Positions 1 through 6,789 are shown, counted from the first letter of the stretch. The stretch is 21,877 nucleotides of DNA from Micropepsaceae bacterium (GCA_025450355.1 JANWHR010000278.1:1-21877); one strand, 5' to 3'. Translations and numbers: made by a program. Notes: generated by a model from the letters alone, not told the origin.

Positions 1-66
1 CGGCACATCCTCGACCGCCAATTGCCCGCCCCTATAGGCGAAGAACTGACTCAGCTTGCGCAACAA
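1..66 (-). CDS. lysA: Diaminopimelate decarboxylase LysA, N-terminal fragment
   Basis: Only the first 22 codons are inside the window; the gene runs off the left edge. They read FFAYRGGQLAVEDVP after a short lead-in, which matches the usual opening of alphaproteobacterial LysA (an F-x-Y-x-x-G-x-L-x-x-E-D-V-P pattern). LysA is the PLP enzyme that makes L-lysine from meso-diaminopimelate in the cytoplasm. No ATG exists in this frame. The likeliest start is TTG at 66-64, preceded by GAGGA at 78-74 with a 7-base spacer; a second TTG follows directly at 63-61. The gene lies 10 bases downstream of lptM, the argH-lptM-lysA order known from many proteobacteria. The product call rests on this short match plus synteny, so it is good but not certain. 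Confidence 0.72.
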   Translation of the reverse strand, partial: MLRKLSQFFAYRGGQLAVEDVP

Positions 67-76
67 CGGGCAGTCC

Positions 77-259
77 TCATGGTCCGGTCGGATAGGGCGG
101 GATCACGCGGGTTGGTTCACCCAAAATGACCGGCGGGCGGGATGGATCTTTCGTCTCCATCTGCAGAACCGGCCCTGTTGGTTTCTCCAGATTGGATTTG
201 ACGCCGCACGCACAGAGTCCCACCGCCGCGCTCGCCGCCAACAGCATGGCACCTTTCAT
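77..259 (-). CDS. lptM: LptM-like small lipoprotein
   Basis: A 60-residue protein with a short hydrophobic leader (MLLAASAAVGL) ending in a lipobox-like LCAC, after which Cys18 could be the lipidated residue, followed by a Pro-rich tail. This size, the C-G-x-K start of the mature part and the position between argH and lysA are typical of LptM (formerly YifL), a lipoprotein that in E. coli binds the LptDE outer-membrane LPS translocon and helps its disulfide maturation. The start codon at 259-257 overlaps the stop of the extended argH frame as ATGA, suggesting translational coupling. Cys at -2 of the lipobox is uncommon but tolerated. Family is inferred from context and layout; the sequence itself is short and poorly conserved in this family. 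Confidence 0.75.
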   Translation of the reverse strand: MKGAMLLAASAAVGLCACGVKSNLEKPTGPVLQMETKDPSRPPVILGEPTRVIPPYPTGP

Positions 260-360
260 GACAGGCGTTCCTTCCAGAAAGCGATCTGCTCGCGCACACG
301 TTCGGGTGCAGTTCCGCCAAAACTTCGCCGCGCGGCAACGGAAGCCTCTGCCGGTAAGAC
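256..360 (-). other. argH: Conserved C-terminal tail of argH, behind an in-frame TAA
   Basis: Read in the same frame as argH, the 34 codons directly after the TAA at 363-361 encode an intact ArgH C-terminus containing SFGGTAPERVREQIAFW, the signature end of bacterial argininosuccinate lyases, then stop at TGA 258-256. There is no indel: 105 bases separate the two stops, exactly 35 codons. The TGA overlaps the lptM ATG as ATGA, as expected for the ancestral gene end. With the TAA read as one residue the protein would be 460 residues, the normal family size. This is therefore the missing tail of a gene interrupted by a single codon. It could be a genuine nonsense mutation, a sequence error, or a read-through site. 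Confidence 0.85.
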
Positions 361-1638
361 TTAATAGATGCCCTCCGCGATTGCCGGATCAAGCTTCTTC
401 AGTTCCGCAAGCGGAAGCCGGTCAAGCGTGACGCCGAGTTCCTCCGCGCGCGCAACCGCTTTGGCCGAGATGGCATGGGCTTCACGAAATGGCCGGTTCG
501 CCTTTGCCACCAGCCAGTCGGCCAGGTCGGTTGCGGTGGGATGGCCTGTTTCGGCGGCACGCTTCATGGCCGCCGGTTCTACCGTCAGCTGGGCGATCAT
601 GCCTGCCATCGCGGCGAGACAAAGATCCAGCGCATCGGCCGCTGCGAAAACCGATTCCTTGTCCTCCTGCAAATCCTTGCAATAGGCGAGCGGCAATCCT
701 TTGATCACCGTGAGCAGCGCGACGAACGATCCAAGCACCCGGCCCGTTTTGGCGCGGACCAGTTCGGCGGCGTCCGGATTGCGCTTTTGCGGCATGATCG
801 AGGAGCCGGTCGAGAATGCATCCGGCAGGCGCACGAACCCGAAGGCGGGCGACGCCCAAAGAAAAATCTCCTCGGCGAGGCGCGACAGATTGGCCGCGGC
901 GATGGCGGCAGCAGCAAGATATTCCAACGCAAAGTCGCGCGCTGAAACCGCGTCCATCGAGTTGCGCATGGGCCGGTCAAAGCCCAGCTGCCGGGCGGTG
1001 GCGCCGCGATCAATGTCATAGGCCGTACCGGCGAGCGCCGCCGCGCCCAAAGGGCATTCATTCAGCCGCCGCCCGGCATCGCCAAATCGCCCGCGATCCC
1101 GCTCGGCCATCTCCACATAGGCGAGGCAGTGATGTCCGAATGTCACCGGCTGCGCCGGTTGCATGTGGGTAAAGCCGGGCATGATCGTGCCGGCATGGCG
1201 TTCGGCCTGGGTCAGCAACGCGCGCTGGAATTCCGCCAACCCCTGTTCGGCTCTCGCGCAGGCTTTCCGAACCCAGAGCCTCAAATCCGTGGCCACCTGG
1301 TCGTTCCGCGACCGCGCCGTGTGCAGCCGCCCCGCCGCCGGCCCGATCAGCTCCGACAGCCGCGCCTCCACATTCATGTGGATATCTTCGAATTCGCGGC
1401 GGTACGGAAAAGTCCCTTGCCCGATTTCCGCACGGATTGCGGCCAGTCCCGCCGCAATTGAATCGGCGTCAACTTTGTCGATAATCCCGCGCGCGGCCAG
1501 CATCGCCGCATGTGCTTCGGAGCCCGCAATGTCTTCTTCAGCAAGCCGCCGGTCGAAATCGATGGAGGTGTTGATCTCCTCCATGATTGCCGAGGGGCCC
1601 CCGGTAAACCGGCCTCCCCACATCCTGTTCGCAGTCAT
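361..1638 (-). CDS. argH: Argininosuccinate lyase, ended early by in-frame TAA
   Basis: ArgH splits argininosuccinate into arginine and fumarate, the last step of arginine synthesis, as a cytoplasmic homotetramer of the fumarase/aspartase superfamily. The 425-residue frame begins MTANRMWGGRF, the family's usual opening. It has the HTARSRND block (106-113), THMQPAQP (157-164) and the catalytic signature loop GSSIMPQKRNP (278-288). All recognisable catalytic regions are present. The frame then stops after ...DPAIAEGIY at a TAA (363-361), about 35 residues short of normal, although the conserved tail continues in frame (256-360). The ATG at 1638 is chosen; Met6 just before WGGRF is an alternative. 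The start lies 39 bases from the divergent thioredoxin-like gene, so the two promoters must share a very short region. Whether the shortened enzyme works cannot be judged here. Confidence 0.93.
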   Translation of the reverse strand: MTANRMWGGRFTGGPSAIMEEINTSIDFDRRLAEEDIAGSEAHAAMLAARGIIDKVDADSIAAGLAAIRAEIGQGTFPYRREFEDIHMNVEARLSELIGPAAGRLHTARSRNDQVATDLRLWVRKACARAEQGLAEFQRALLTQAERHAGTIMPGFTHMQPAQPVTFGHHCLAYVEMAERDRGRFGDAGRRLNECPLGAAALAGTAYDIDRGATARQLGFDRPMRNSMDAVSARDFALEYLAAAAIAAANLSRLAEEIFLWASPAFGFVRLPDAFSTGSSIMPQKRNPDAAELVRAKTGRVLGSFVALLTVIKGLPLAYCKDLQEDKESVFAAADALDLCLAAMAGMIAQLTVEPAAMKRAAETGHPTATDLADWLVAKANRPFREAHAISAKAVARAEELGVTLDRLPLAELKKLDPAIAEGIY

Positions 1639-1677
1639 CGTCCCGATCCCGCCGGTCCTCGAACCGGGAGTCCCGTC

Positions 1678-2259
1678 ATGATTTCAAAGTCGCGCGTGGC
1701 GGCCATCGCCGCCGGTTGCATCATCGTCGCCGTGGCCGTCCTATACGGGATCGGCATCCTTGATGTCCACGCAGGCGCCCGACCGCCCTCCGTTCTCAAT
1801 CGAACCGAACTCGTGTCGGGCGAACCAGCCGCGCCGCAGATCGGCTTTGTGGATGCGGCGGGCAAAAAGATTTCCCTTGCGGATTTTCACGGTAAATTTG
1901 TGCTTATTAACCTGTGGGCGACATGGTGTGGGCCATGCATCAACGAATTGCCCGAGCTTGCGCGGCTGCAACAGGCGATCCCGAAGGACCGTTTCGTGGT
2001 TGTGCCCGTGGACGTGCTGGAAAAGCTGGATGCCGCCAATCTGCGTAGCTTCCTGCAGGCGCATGCGGCGGGCGCTCTGCCAATCTATATCGATCGCGAC
2101 CGGCAGACCCAGCAGGGCTTCGTCGCCAATGAACTGCCGCTGACCGTCCTGATCGACCGCAATGGACATGAAATCGCGCGTGCTCTCGGCGGTCAGAAAT
2201 GGGCCGACCCCGCCGCCATCTCCTGGATGAAGACCATCTCGTCCCCACCGGCAAAGTAG
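1678..2259 (+). CDS. TlpA/ResA-type membrane-anchored thiol-disulfide protein
   Basis: A 193-residue protein with one N-terminal membrane segment (about residues 7-28), which should act as an uncleaved anchor, and a periplasmic thioredoxin-fold domain. The active site is WCGPC (Trp83 to Cys87) in the context INLWATWCGPCINELPEL, typical of TlpA/ResA/DsbE reductases. The cis-proline expected opposite the active site is seen in LPLTVLID (Pro154). Such proteins reduce target cysteines in the periplasm, for example in cytochrome c or copper-centre assembly. The start at 1678 puts the anchor at the very N-terminus and follows a GGGAG at about 1667-1671; the upstream part of the open frame overlaps argH antisense and is not needed. 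A tlpA-like gene divergent from argH is a recurring alphaproteobacterial arrangement. The exact partner is unknown. A Sco protein further right could belong to the same copper or cytochrome chemistry. Confidence 0.88.
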   Translation: MISKSRVAAIAAGCIIVAVAVLYGIGILDVHAGARPPSVLNRTELVSGEPAAPQIGFVDAAGKKISLADFHGKFVLINLWATWCGPCINELPELARLQQAIPKDRFVVVPVDVLEKLDAANLRSFLQAHAAGALPIYIDRDRQTQQGFVANELPLTVLIDRNGHEIARALGGQKWADPAAISWMKTISSPPAK

Positions 2260-2263
2260 CCGG

Positions 2264-2905
2264 TTATTGCGTCCGGTCCTGCAGATCCTTCGGTTCGAGG
2301 TCGCTTCTGATCCAGTCGAACAGCAGCAGCACCGTGTATTCGGTATGGTTGGAAGCGCCAAAACTCGCGCCTGACGCCCCTGCAAAGGCGCCCGAGTCGC
2401 GCCGATAGGCCACGATCTCAAGCTTTGCGACTCCGGTTTTGCGATCGCGTTTGAACAAGGCCAACTCCGGTGTGGTGACTGGAGTTGTGAAGGTAGGGGG
2501 GGCCGGAATCGTAAGAGACGGGATGCCCACAAACAGGGCGTTGTGGTCCACCGACTGACCGCCCGTGCGCAATTCCACGATGACATCCGCCATCTGCCGG
2601 TCATCGGTCAGCAGGGCGCCCGCTCGCAGGAGCCGCTCCCGAACAGCCGCCATCGCATATTTGGGGAATAAAATGGTCCGGTCGCGTCCGAGCCCGTCGA
2701 AAAAGCTCGTGTCCACGAAAATCCGTGTGCCCGGCGCGAAGGACGACACGTTCATTTTGGCGACCGCTCCATCGATGGCGGTCGTGACCAGTAGCTGTTC
2801 GGTTGCCGTCTGTGGCGGCTCTGTCATGGTGATGGTTGTGCAGCCCGCAAGCAGGATCGCGCCAGCCAGCACAAGAATTCCCGGTTGCCAAGATAAAGCT
2901 CGCAT
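2264..2905 (-). CDS. Lipoprotein, DUF6655-like
   Basis: A 213-residue predicted lipoprotein: signal peptide MRALSWQPGILVLAGAI, lipobox LAGC with lipidated Cys22, then TTITMTEPPQTATEQLL. The TEPP-x-TATEQLL stretch after the cysteine and the following segment on a Phe-rich strand and a C-terminal FDWIR resemble the DUF6655 family of proteobacterial lipoproteins, from memory and not searched. Function is unknown. Residue 23 is not Asp, so it should go to the outer membrane. ATG 2905 is chosen because it begins the signal peptide; no Shine-Dalgarno precedes it, while TAAAAT (2915-2910) sits only 4 bases upstream, so the message might be leaderless. A TTG 18 bases upstream is an alternative start. 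Its stop faces the stop of the TlpA-like gene across 4 bases, with no terminator between. Confidence 0.8.
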   Translation of the reverse strand: MRALSWQPGILVLAGAILLAGCTTITMTEPPQTATEQLLVTTAIDGAVAKMNVSSFAPGTRIFVDTSFFDGLGRDRTILFPKYAMAAVRERLLRAGALLTDDRQMADVIVELRTGGQSVDHNALFVGIPSLTIPAPPTFTTPVTTPELALFKRDRKTGVAKLEIVAYRRDSGAFAGASGASFGASNHTEYTVLLLFDWIRSDLEPKDLQDRTQ

Positions 2906-2922
2906 TCGTATTTTAACGCACA

Positions 2923-2937
2923 AACCGCTTCGCGGTT
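2923..2937. repeat. Small perfect hairpin AACCGC-TTC-GCGGTT
   Basis: A perfect 6-bp inverted repeat with a 3-base loop lies just upstream of the lipoprotein gene, between it and the recA terminator. There is no T-run next to it in either direction, so a terminator is unlikely. It could be an operator or a chance GC-rich hairpin. Confidence 0.4.
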
Positions 2938-2972
2938 CGCCCGGGTGCGGAACCCACAGTTCCGATGCGGTC

Positions 2973-3005
2973 AAAAAAGGAAAGGCGCCCCATCGGAGCG
3001 CCCTT
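2973..3005 (-). terminator. Rho-independent terminator of recA
   Basis: On the minus strand the RNA forms an 11-bp stem, AAGGGCGCTCC paired with GGGGCGCCTTT (two G-U pairs), closed by a GAT loop, then CC and six T. Stem arms are 3005-2995 and 2991-2981; the T-run is 2978-2973. It starts 31 bases after the recA stop codon, a textbook intrinsic terminator. Confidence 0.92.
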
Positions 3006-3036
3006 CCGGGAGCCGTTCTCCTGCCGTGAAGAACGA

Positions 3037-4101
3037 CTATTCGGCGGCTTCATCCCCCGCGGCGGTGAGCCCGGCAGAAAGCAATCCGGCATTGGCCCGA
3101 ATTGCTGCTTCAATGGCCGCCGCGACATCCTTGTTATTTTCCAGAAACTGCTTTGCGTTTTCACGGCCCTGGCCGATGCGGTTGCCTTCATAGGAGAACC
3201 AGGAGCCGGATTTTTCGACGATTCCCGCTTTGGAACCCAGGTCCAGCAACTCCCCGCTTTTGGAGATGCCATGGCCGTACATGATGTCGAATTCGACCTG
3301 CCGGAAAGGCGGCGCAACCTTGTTTTTCACGACTTTGACGCGGGTCTGGTTGCCGACGACCTCGTCCCGATCCTTGATTGCGCCAATGCGGCGAATATCC
3401 AACCGCACGCTGGCGTAGAATTTCAGGGCATTGCCGCCGGTGGTTGTTTCCGGATTTCCGAACATCACGCCAATCTTCATCCGAATCTGATTGATGAAAA
3501 CAACAATGGTGTTCGATTTTGAAATGGAACCGGTGAGCTTGCGCAGGGCCTGGCTCATCAGCCGCGCCTGCAAGCCCGGCAACTGGTCGCCCATTTCGCC
3601 TTCAATTTCGGCTTTGGGAGTGAGCGCGGCAACCGAATCGATCACCACGATGTCAACGCTGCCGGAGCGAACCAGCGTATCGGTAATTTCGAGCGCCTGC
3701 TCGCCGGTATCGGGCTGCGAAATCAGCAGCTCATCAATGTCGACGCCGAGTTTTTTCGAGTATCCGGGGTCCAGCGCATGTTCCGCATCGACATAGGCGG
3801 CGATTCCGCCCCGCTTCTGGATTTCCGCCACCGCATGCAGGGCGAGGGTGGTTTTCCCTGAAGATTCAGGGCCATAGATTTCGATCACCCGGCCGCGTGG
3901 CAGCCCGCCGATCCCCAGCGCAATATCCAGTCCCAGCGATCCGGTGGACACCGCATCCGCATCGACCGCCCGCTCGCGCTGCCCGAGCTTCATCACCGAG
4001 CCTTTTCCGAATGCCCTGTCGATCTGGGAGAGCGCGGCTTCAAGGGCACGCTTCCGGTCGTTCTCGTCTCTCTCGATCACCCGCAAAACCGCCTGCAACA
4101 T
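3037..4101 (-). CDS. recA: Recombinase A
   Basis: RecA forms ATP-dependent filaments on single-stranded DNA, drives strand exchange in recombinational repair and triggers LexA self-cleavage in the SOS response. The 354-residue protein is full length: N-terminal helix with ALEAALSQIDRAFGKGSVM (20-37), Walker A GPESSGKTT (77-85), Walker B IVVIDS (151-156), DNA-binding loop 2 in FINQIRMKIGVMFGNPETTT (202-221), and an acidic C-terminus ending AAGDEAAE. The ATG at 4101 is preceded by AGGGGAG at good spacing. The leader before the conserved helix (MLQAVLRVIERDENDRK) differs in detail from other RecA proteins, as is usual for this segment. An SOS box lies 94 bases upstream and an intrinsic terminator follows, so it is transcribed on its own even though the DUF1614 gene upstream points the same way. 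Confidence 0.98.
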   Translation of the reverse strand: MLQAVLRVIERDENDRKRALEAALSQIDRAFGKGSVMKLGQRERAVDADAVSTGSLGLDIALGIGGLPRGRVIEIYGPESSGKTTLALHAVAEIQKRGGIAAYVDAEHALDPGYSKKLGVDIDELLISQPDTGEQALEITDTLVRSGSVDIVVIDSVAALTPKAEIEGEMGDQLPGLQARLMSQALRKLTGSISKSNTIVVFINQIRMKIGVMFGNPETTTGGNALKFYASVRLDIRRIGAIKDRDEVVGNQTRVKVVKNKVAPPFRQVEFDIMYGHGISKSGELLDLGSKAGIVEKSGSWFSYEGNRIGQGRENAKQFLENNKDVAAAIEAAIRANAGLLSAGLTAAGDEAAE

Positions 4102-4194
4102 TTCATCTCTCCCCTTATTTCACAGCGGGTGCGAAATGCGAAGGCCATGCGCATCGCCGCTGCCCAGGCACAGATTCGTACACTATTCGTTCTT

Positions 4195-4209
4195 GTTCTG
4201 CAAACGTTC
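4195..4209 (-). promoter_or_regulatory. SOS box (LexA operator) of recA
   Basis: GTTC-TGCAAAC-GTTC on the plus strand, equal to GAAC-N7-GAAC on the recA strand, matches the alphaproteobacterial LexA operator exactly in both half-sites and spacing. It is centred about 100 bases before the recA start. The sequence TTGCAG inside it could serve as the -35 element, with TACGAA 17 bases on as a weak -10, so LexA would block RNA polymerase directly. An extra GTTC at 4189-4192 does not fit the spacing. Confidence 0.88.
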
Positions 4210-4217
4210 TTTTTGCG

Positions 4218-4967
4218 TCAGGTGGCGGGCGGATGATCGTTCCGGCCGGGCGCCGGCGCGGCCGCACGCGGCCGAAAGGACAGACTTGCGAGAAGCACCG
4301 CGACTATTCCGGTGAGAAAAATGCCGTCAAATGTGCCCGCCCCGCCGATGGAGGCGATGGGGGCGCCCAGACCCTGGATCCGGCCGAGATTGAGAAGGTC
4401 GGCGCCGATGAGAACGCCAAGGCTGCCCGCGACATAGGCCAGCGGTGCGGGATTGCGGCGCGCAAGCAGCAGCGCCACCATGGCCGTGATAATCGCCGGG
4501 GCGAACGCCGGCATGGCGACGCCCAGCCCCGGCGTGGGGCGGGCGATGACGTGACAAATCGCGGCAACGCAGGCGGTCGCGACAATGCCCCTGATCCAGA
4601 GTCGATGTTTGAAATAGAGATAGAGCGACATCAACCCGGGGATGAGCGCTCCACCGACGTTGACGGCGAGAACGGTCCCCGGCCATTCGACAACCACCGG
4701 AATCACATAGCGCATCCCGAAGAAATCGATCTCCTGGCCCGAGACGACATTGTGCTCGGGGAATACCGCTACGGGAATGTTGAAGTAGCTGCCGAACAGC
4801 GAGCCCAGCAGCAGGATCAGGGCGACGCCCGCGCTGACCCCCAGCCGTGTATAGGCATATTCCAGCGCACCCAACTGGAGCAGCACCAGCAACACGACAA
4901 AAATGCCGATGAGAATGGAAAAGAAAGCGAGCGGCAGCGGCAGATATTGGAGATGCGAGAGCGGCAT
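4218..4967 (-). CDS. DUF1614 family membrane protein
   Basis: A 249-residue integral membrane protein of the DUF1614 family, function unknown. Recognisable features are the opening MPLSHLQYLPLPLAFFSILI, a run of about six or seven hydrophobic segments (roughly 10-31, 42-62, 85-118, 124-141, 150-169, 175-192, 212-230), the loop ARPTPGLGVAMPAF (142-155) and the conserved end region GADLLNL...ASIGGAGTFDGIFLTG (188-220). The C-terminal tail is Pro/Ala/Arg-rich and probably cytoplasmic. The ATG at 4967 is taken because it starts the family's conserved N-terminus; the open frame extends 41 codons further but that part is Arg-rich and unlike a membrane protein start. Upstream of recA in the same direction with a 116-base gap holding the SOS box; no terminator is visible between, so some read-through into recA is possible. 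Confidence 0.85.
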   Translation of the reverse strand: MPLSHLQYLPLPLAFFSILIGIFVVLLVLLQLGALEYAYTRLGVSAGVALILLLGSLFGSYFNIPVAVFPEHNVVSGQEIDFFGMRYVIPVVVEWPGTVLAVNVGGALIPGLMSLYLYFKHRLWIRGIVATACVAAICHVIARPTPGLGVAMPAFAPAIITAMVALLLARRNPAPLAYVAGSLGVLIGADLLNLGRIQGLGAPIASIGGAGTFDGIFLTGIVAVLLASLSFRPRAAAPAPGRNDHPPAT

Positions 4968-5093
4968 GTTTGGGCGGTACGGCCGGCAGGGTGCTATGTA
5001 TCTTCTACAACGAATTGCGCGGGAAAACGGATGACGCCGGATTTGCCGCGACGCGAATTTTCGATTGCGCCCGCCCGTGGTGCGGCTCATCCT

Positions 5094-5105
5094 GAAACAT
5101 GTTTC
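5094..5105. promoter_or_regulatory. Perfect 12-bp palindrome GAAACATGTTTC
   Basis: This palindrome lies in the 177-base region between the divergent DUF1614 and dehalogenase-like genes, 39 bases before the start of the latter. Perfect AT-centred symmetry in GC-rich DNA is typical of operators for dimeric repressors, but no matching regulator is encoded nearby. An operator role is inference. Confidence 0.35.
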
Positions 5106-5144
5106 CGCTGGATGAAATTTCTTTATCGACCGGGAAATGACACC

Positions 5145-5936
5145 ATGAAAGCCACCCGCCGGGACACCGTCATCGGAGTATCAGCCCTGATCGCTTCCAC
5201 GACGCTCGGCCATGCGCGGGCACAAACCGCGCCGGCAAATTCCGTAAAGGCTCTTGTGTTCGACGTGTTTGGCACCTGCGTCGATTGGCGCAACGGGGTC
5301 GCGCGCGAGGCGGAACGAATCCTGAAGCCGCTGGGATATGACCTCAACTGGATCGGTTTTGCCGATGCGTGGCGCGCGCTGTATCAGCCAACCATGGAAG
5401 AAGTGCGCTCCGGGCGGGAGCCATTCGTCAAGCTCGACGTGCTGCACCGGCGCATGCTCGATCAGATCAGGCCGAAATTTGGTCTCCAGATGCTGGACGA
5501 CAAAACCGCCGGTGAGCTGACGCTGGCGTGGCACCGGCTGGATGCGTGGCCGGACGTGCCGCCCGGATTTGCGCGGCTTCATCGCAAATTCATCCTCGCG
5601 CCCTGCTCGAACGGCAATATCGCGCTGATGGCGGACATCGGCCGCCGGAACAATCTGCCCTGGGACGCCATCCTGGGTTCGGAGATTGCGCATGACTTCA
5701 AGCCAAAACCGCGGGTTTATCTCGCGGCGGTGGAAGCGCTCAACCTGACGCCGCCGCAAGTCATGATGGTTGCGGCCCACAGCAACGACCTGCGCTCCGC
5801 CGCCTCAAACGGATTGCGCACCGCCCATGTTGCGCGGCCGCCGGAAATTCCCGGCGTCAGCGAAACCGGCCCCCGCGTGCCGGTGGATGTCGCCGCAACC
5901 AGCATGCAGGACCTGGCGGACAAACTGGGGGCCTAG
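5145..5936 (+). CDS. Haloacid dehalogenase type II-like protein with Tat-like signal
   Basis: A 263-residue HAD-superfamily protein. The core matches type II (L-2-haloacid) dehalogenases and relatives: nucleophile Asp40 in LVFDVFGTCVDWRNG, CSNGN with Ser155 and Asn156, FKPKP with Lys186/Lys188, and VAAHSNDLRSA with Asp215. True members hydrolyse 2-haloacids through an aspartyl ester; many relatives have other substrates, so specificity is open. About 30 extra residues precede the core: TRRDTVIGVSALIASTTLGHARAQ looks like a twin-arginine signal with an AxA-type cleavage site near residue 26, so the enzyme may be exported folded to the periplasm. ATG 5145 is chosen because it places that signal at the N-terminus; ATG 5112 in the same frame is possible. 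The next gene starts 6 bases after the stop, so the two are probably co-transcribed. Confidence 0.85.
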   Translation: MKATRRDTVIGVSALIASTTLGHARAQTAPANSVKALVFDVFGTCVDWRNGVAREAERILKPLGYDLNWIGFADAWRALYQPTMEEVRSGREPFVKLDVLHRRMLDQIRPKFGLQMLDDKTAGELTLAWHRLDAWPDVPPGFARLHRKFILAPCSNGNIALMADIGRRNNLPWDAILGSEIAHDFKPKPRVYLAAVEALNLTPPQVMMVAAHSNDLRSAASNGLRTAHVARPPEIPGVSETGPRVPVDVAATSMQDLADKLGA

Positions 5937-5942
5937 ACCGGT

Positions 5943-6740
5943 TTGTGTACTGATGAACCCGGTGCCGATCCGCTTCTGGAAGACGATGAGCCTGCGCCGG
6001 CCGAGCTGCTCCAGACCGGCGGCAAATCCATCTTTGTGCTGACGGCGGATCATGCCGGACGCGCCATTCCACGCCGCCTCCGCGATCTGGGCCTCGGCCC
6101 GGCGGAGCTGGAAACGCATATCGCCTGGGACATCGGCATCGCCGGAGTGGCGCGCCGGTTGTCCGCCGCATTGGACGCGCCGCTCATCCTTCAGCGCTAC
6201 TCCAGGCTCGTCATCGATTGCAACCGCGATCCCGCGGTGGAAAGTTCGCTCGCGAGGGTCAGCGAGCACACGCGCATTCCCGGCAATGAATCCGTTTCAA
6301 CCCGACAGGCTTCGTTGCGGCGGCGGAGCATCTTCGATCCGTACCACTCGGCGATTGCGCAGATGCTGGAAAGCCGCGCCGCATCCGGTCAGCCGACGAT
6401 CATGATCGCGCTGCACAGCATGACGCCGGTGTTCAAAGGCCTGTCCCGCCCGATGCATACGGCCGTGCTCTATGACCGCGATTCCCGCTTTGCCCGCCAT
6501 GTGCTGACGGCGCTGCGCCGGGAGCACGGACTCGTCGTGGCCGAGAATGAACCCTACTTCGTCAGTCCGGCCACCGATTACACCATTCCGCATCACGCCG
6601 AAGGCAATCTGCCCTATGCGGAAATCGAGATTCGCCAGGACCTTATCGCCGGAGAATTGGGGCAATCGCAGTGGTCGGAACGGTTTGCGCGCGTGCTGCG
6701 GGCTGCGCAGCAGGAATTCGCCGGATGGGCAATTCGCTGA
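5943..6740 (+). CDS. N-formylglutamate amidohydrolase family protein
   Basis: A 265-residue member of the N-formylglutamate amidohydrolase family, zinc-type hydrolases; the founding enzyme (HutG) releases formate from N-formyl-L-glutamate in histidine breakdown. Visible family blocks are LTADHAGRAIPRRL (33-46), HIAWDIG (59-65), SRLVIDCNR (87-95), IPGNE (112-116), IFDPYH (130-135), IALHSMTPVF (155-164) and EIEIRQDLI (227-235). No other hut genes are nearby, so this is the broad subfamily whose substrate is not established. The start is TTG at 5943, 6 bases after the dehalogenase stop, with GGGGGC just upstream; the frame has no ATG before the first conserved block. The stop-to-start spacing suggests translational coupling with the preceding gene. 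Confidence 0.85.
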   Translation: MCTDEPGADPLLEDDEPAPAELLQTGGKSIFVLTADHAGRAIPRRLRDLGLGPAELETHIAWDIGIAGVARRLSAALDAPLILQRYSRLVIDCNRDPAVESSLARVSEHTRIPGNESVSTRQASLRRRSIFDPYHSAIAQMLESRAASGQPTIMIALHSMTPVFKGLSRPMHTAVLYDRDSRFARHVLTALRREHGLVVAENEPYFVSPATDYTIPHHAEGNLPYAEIEIRQDLIAGELGQSQWSERFARVLRAAQQEFAGWAIR

Positions 6741-6755
6741 ATCTCATTACGCCGG

Positions 6756-6789
6756 CATCGCAGGTCCAATTGCGTGCCGGACCTCGATG
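6756..6789. repeat. Hairpin between amidohydrolase and glycosyltransferase genes
   Basis: CATCG-c-AGGTCC pairs with GGACCT-CGATG: 11 base pairs, one bulged C, 11-base loop. It starts 16 bases after the amidohydrolase stop. No T-run follows, so it is not a clear intrinsic terminator. It may stabilise the upstream message end or be a regulatory site for the glycosyltransferase gene. Confidence 0.5.

Noticed and set aside
117..392. Other reading frames over the argH tail as a separate small gene
   Set aside because: They are shadows; only the frame continuing argH gives conserved sequence.
3897..5144. Long open plus-strand frame running through recA and DUF1614 into the dehalogenase-like gene
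   Set aside because: The part before 5145 is antisense to two clear genes and Arg/Gly/Asp-rich, an effect of high GC. Only the segment from 5145 is a gene.
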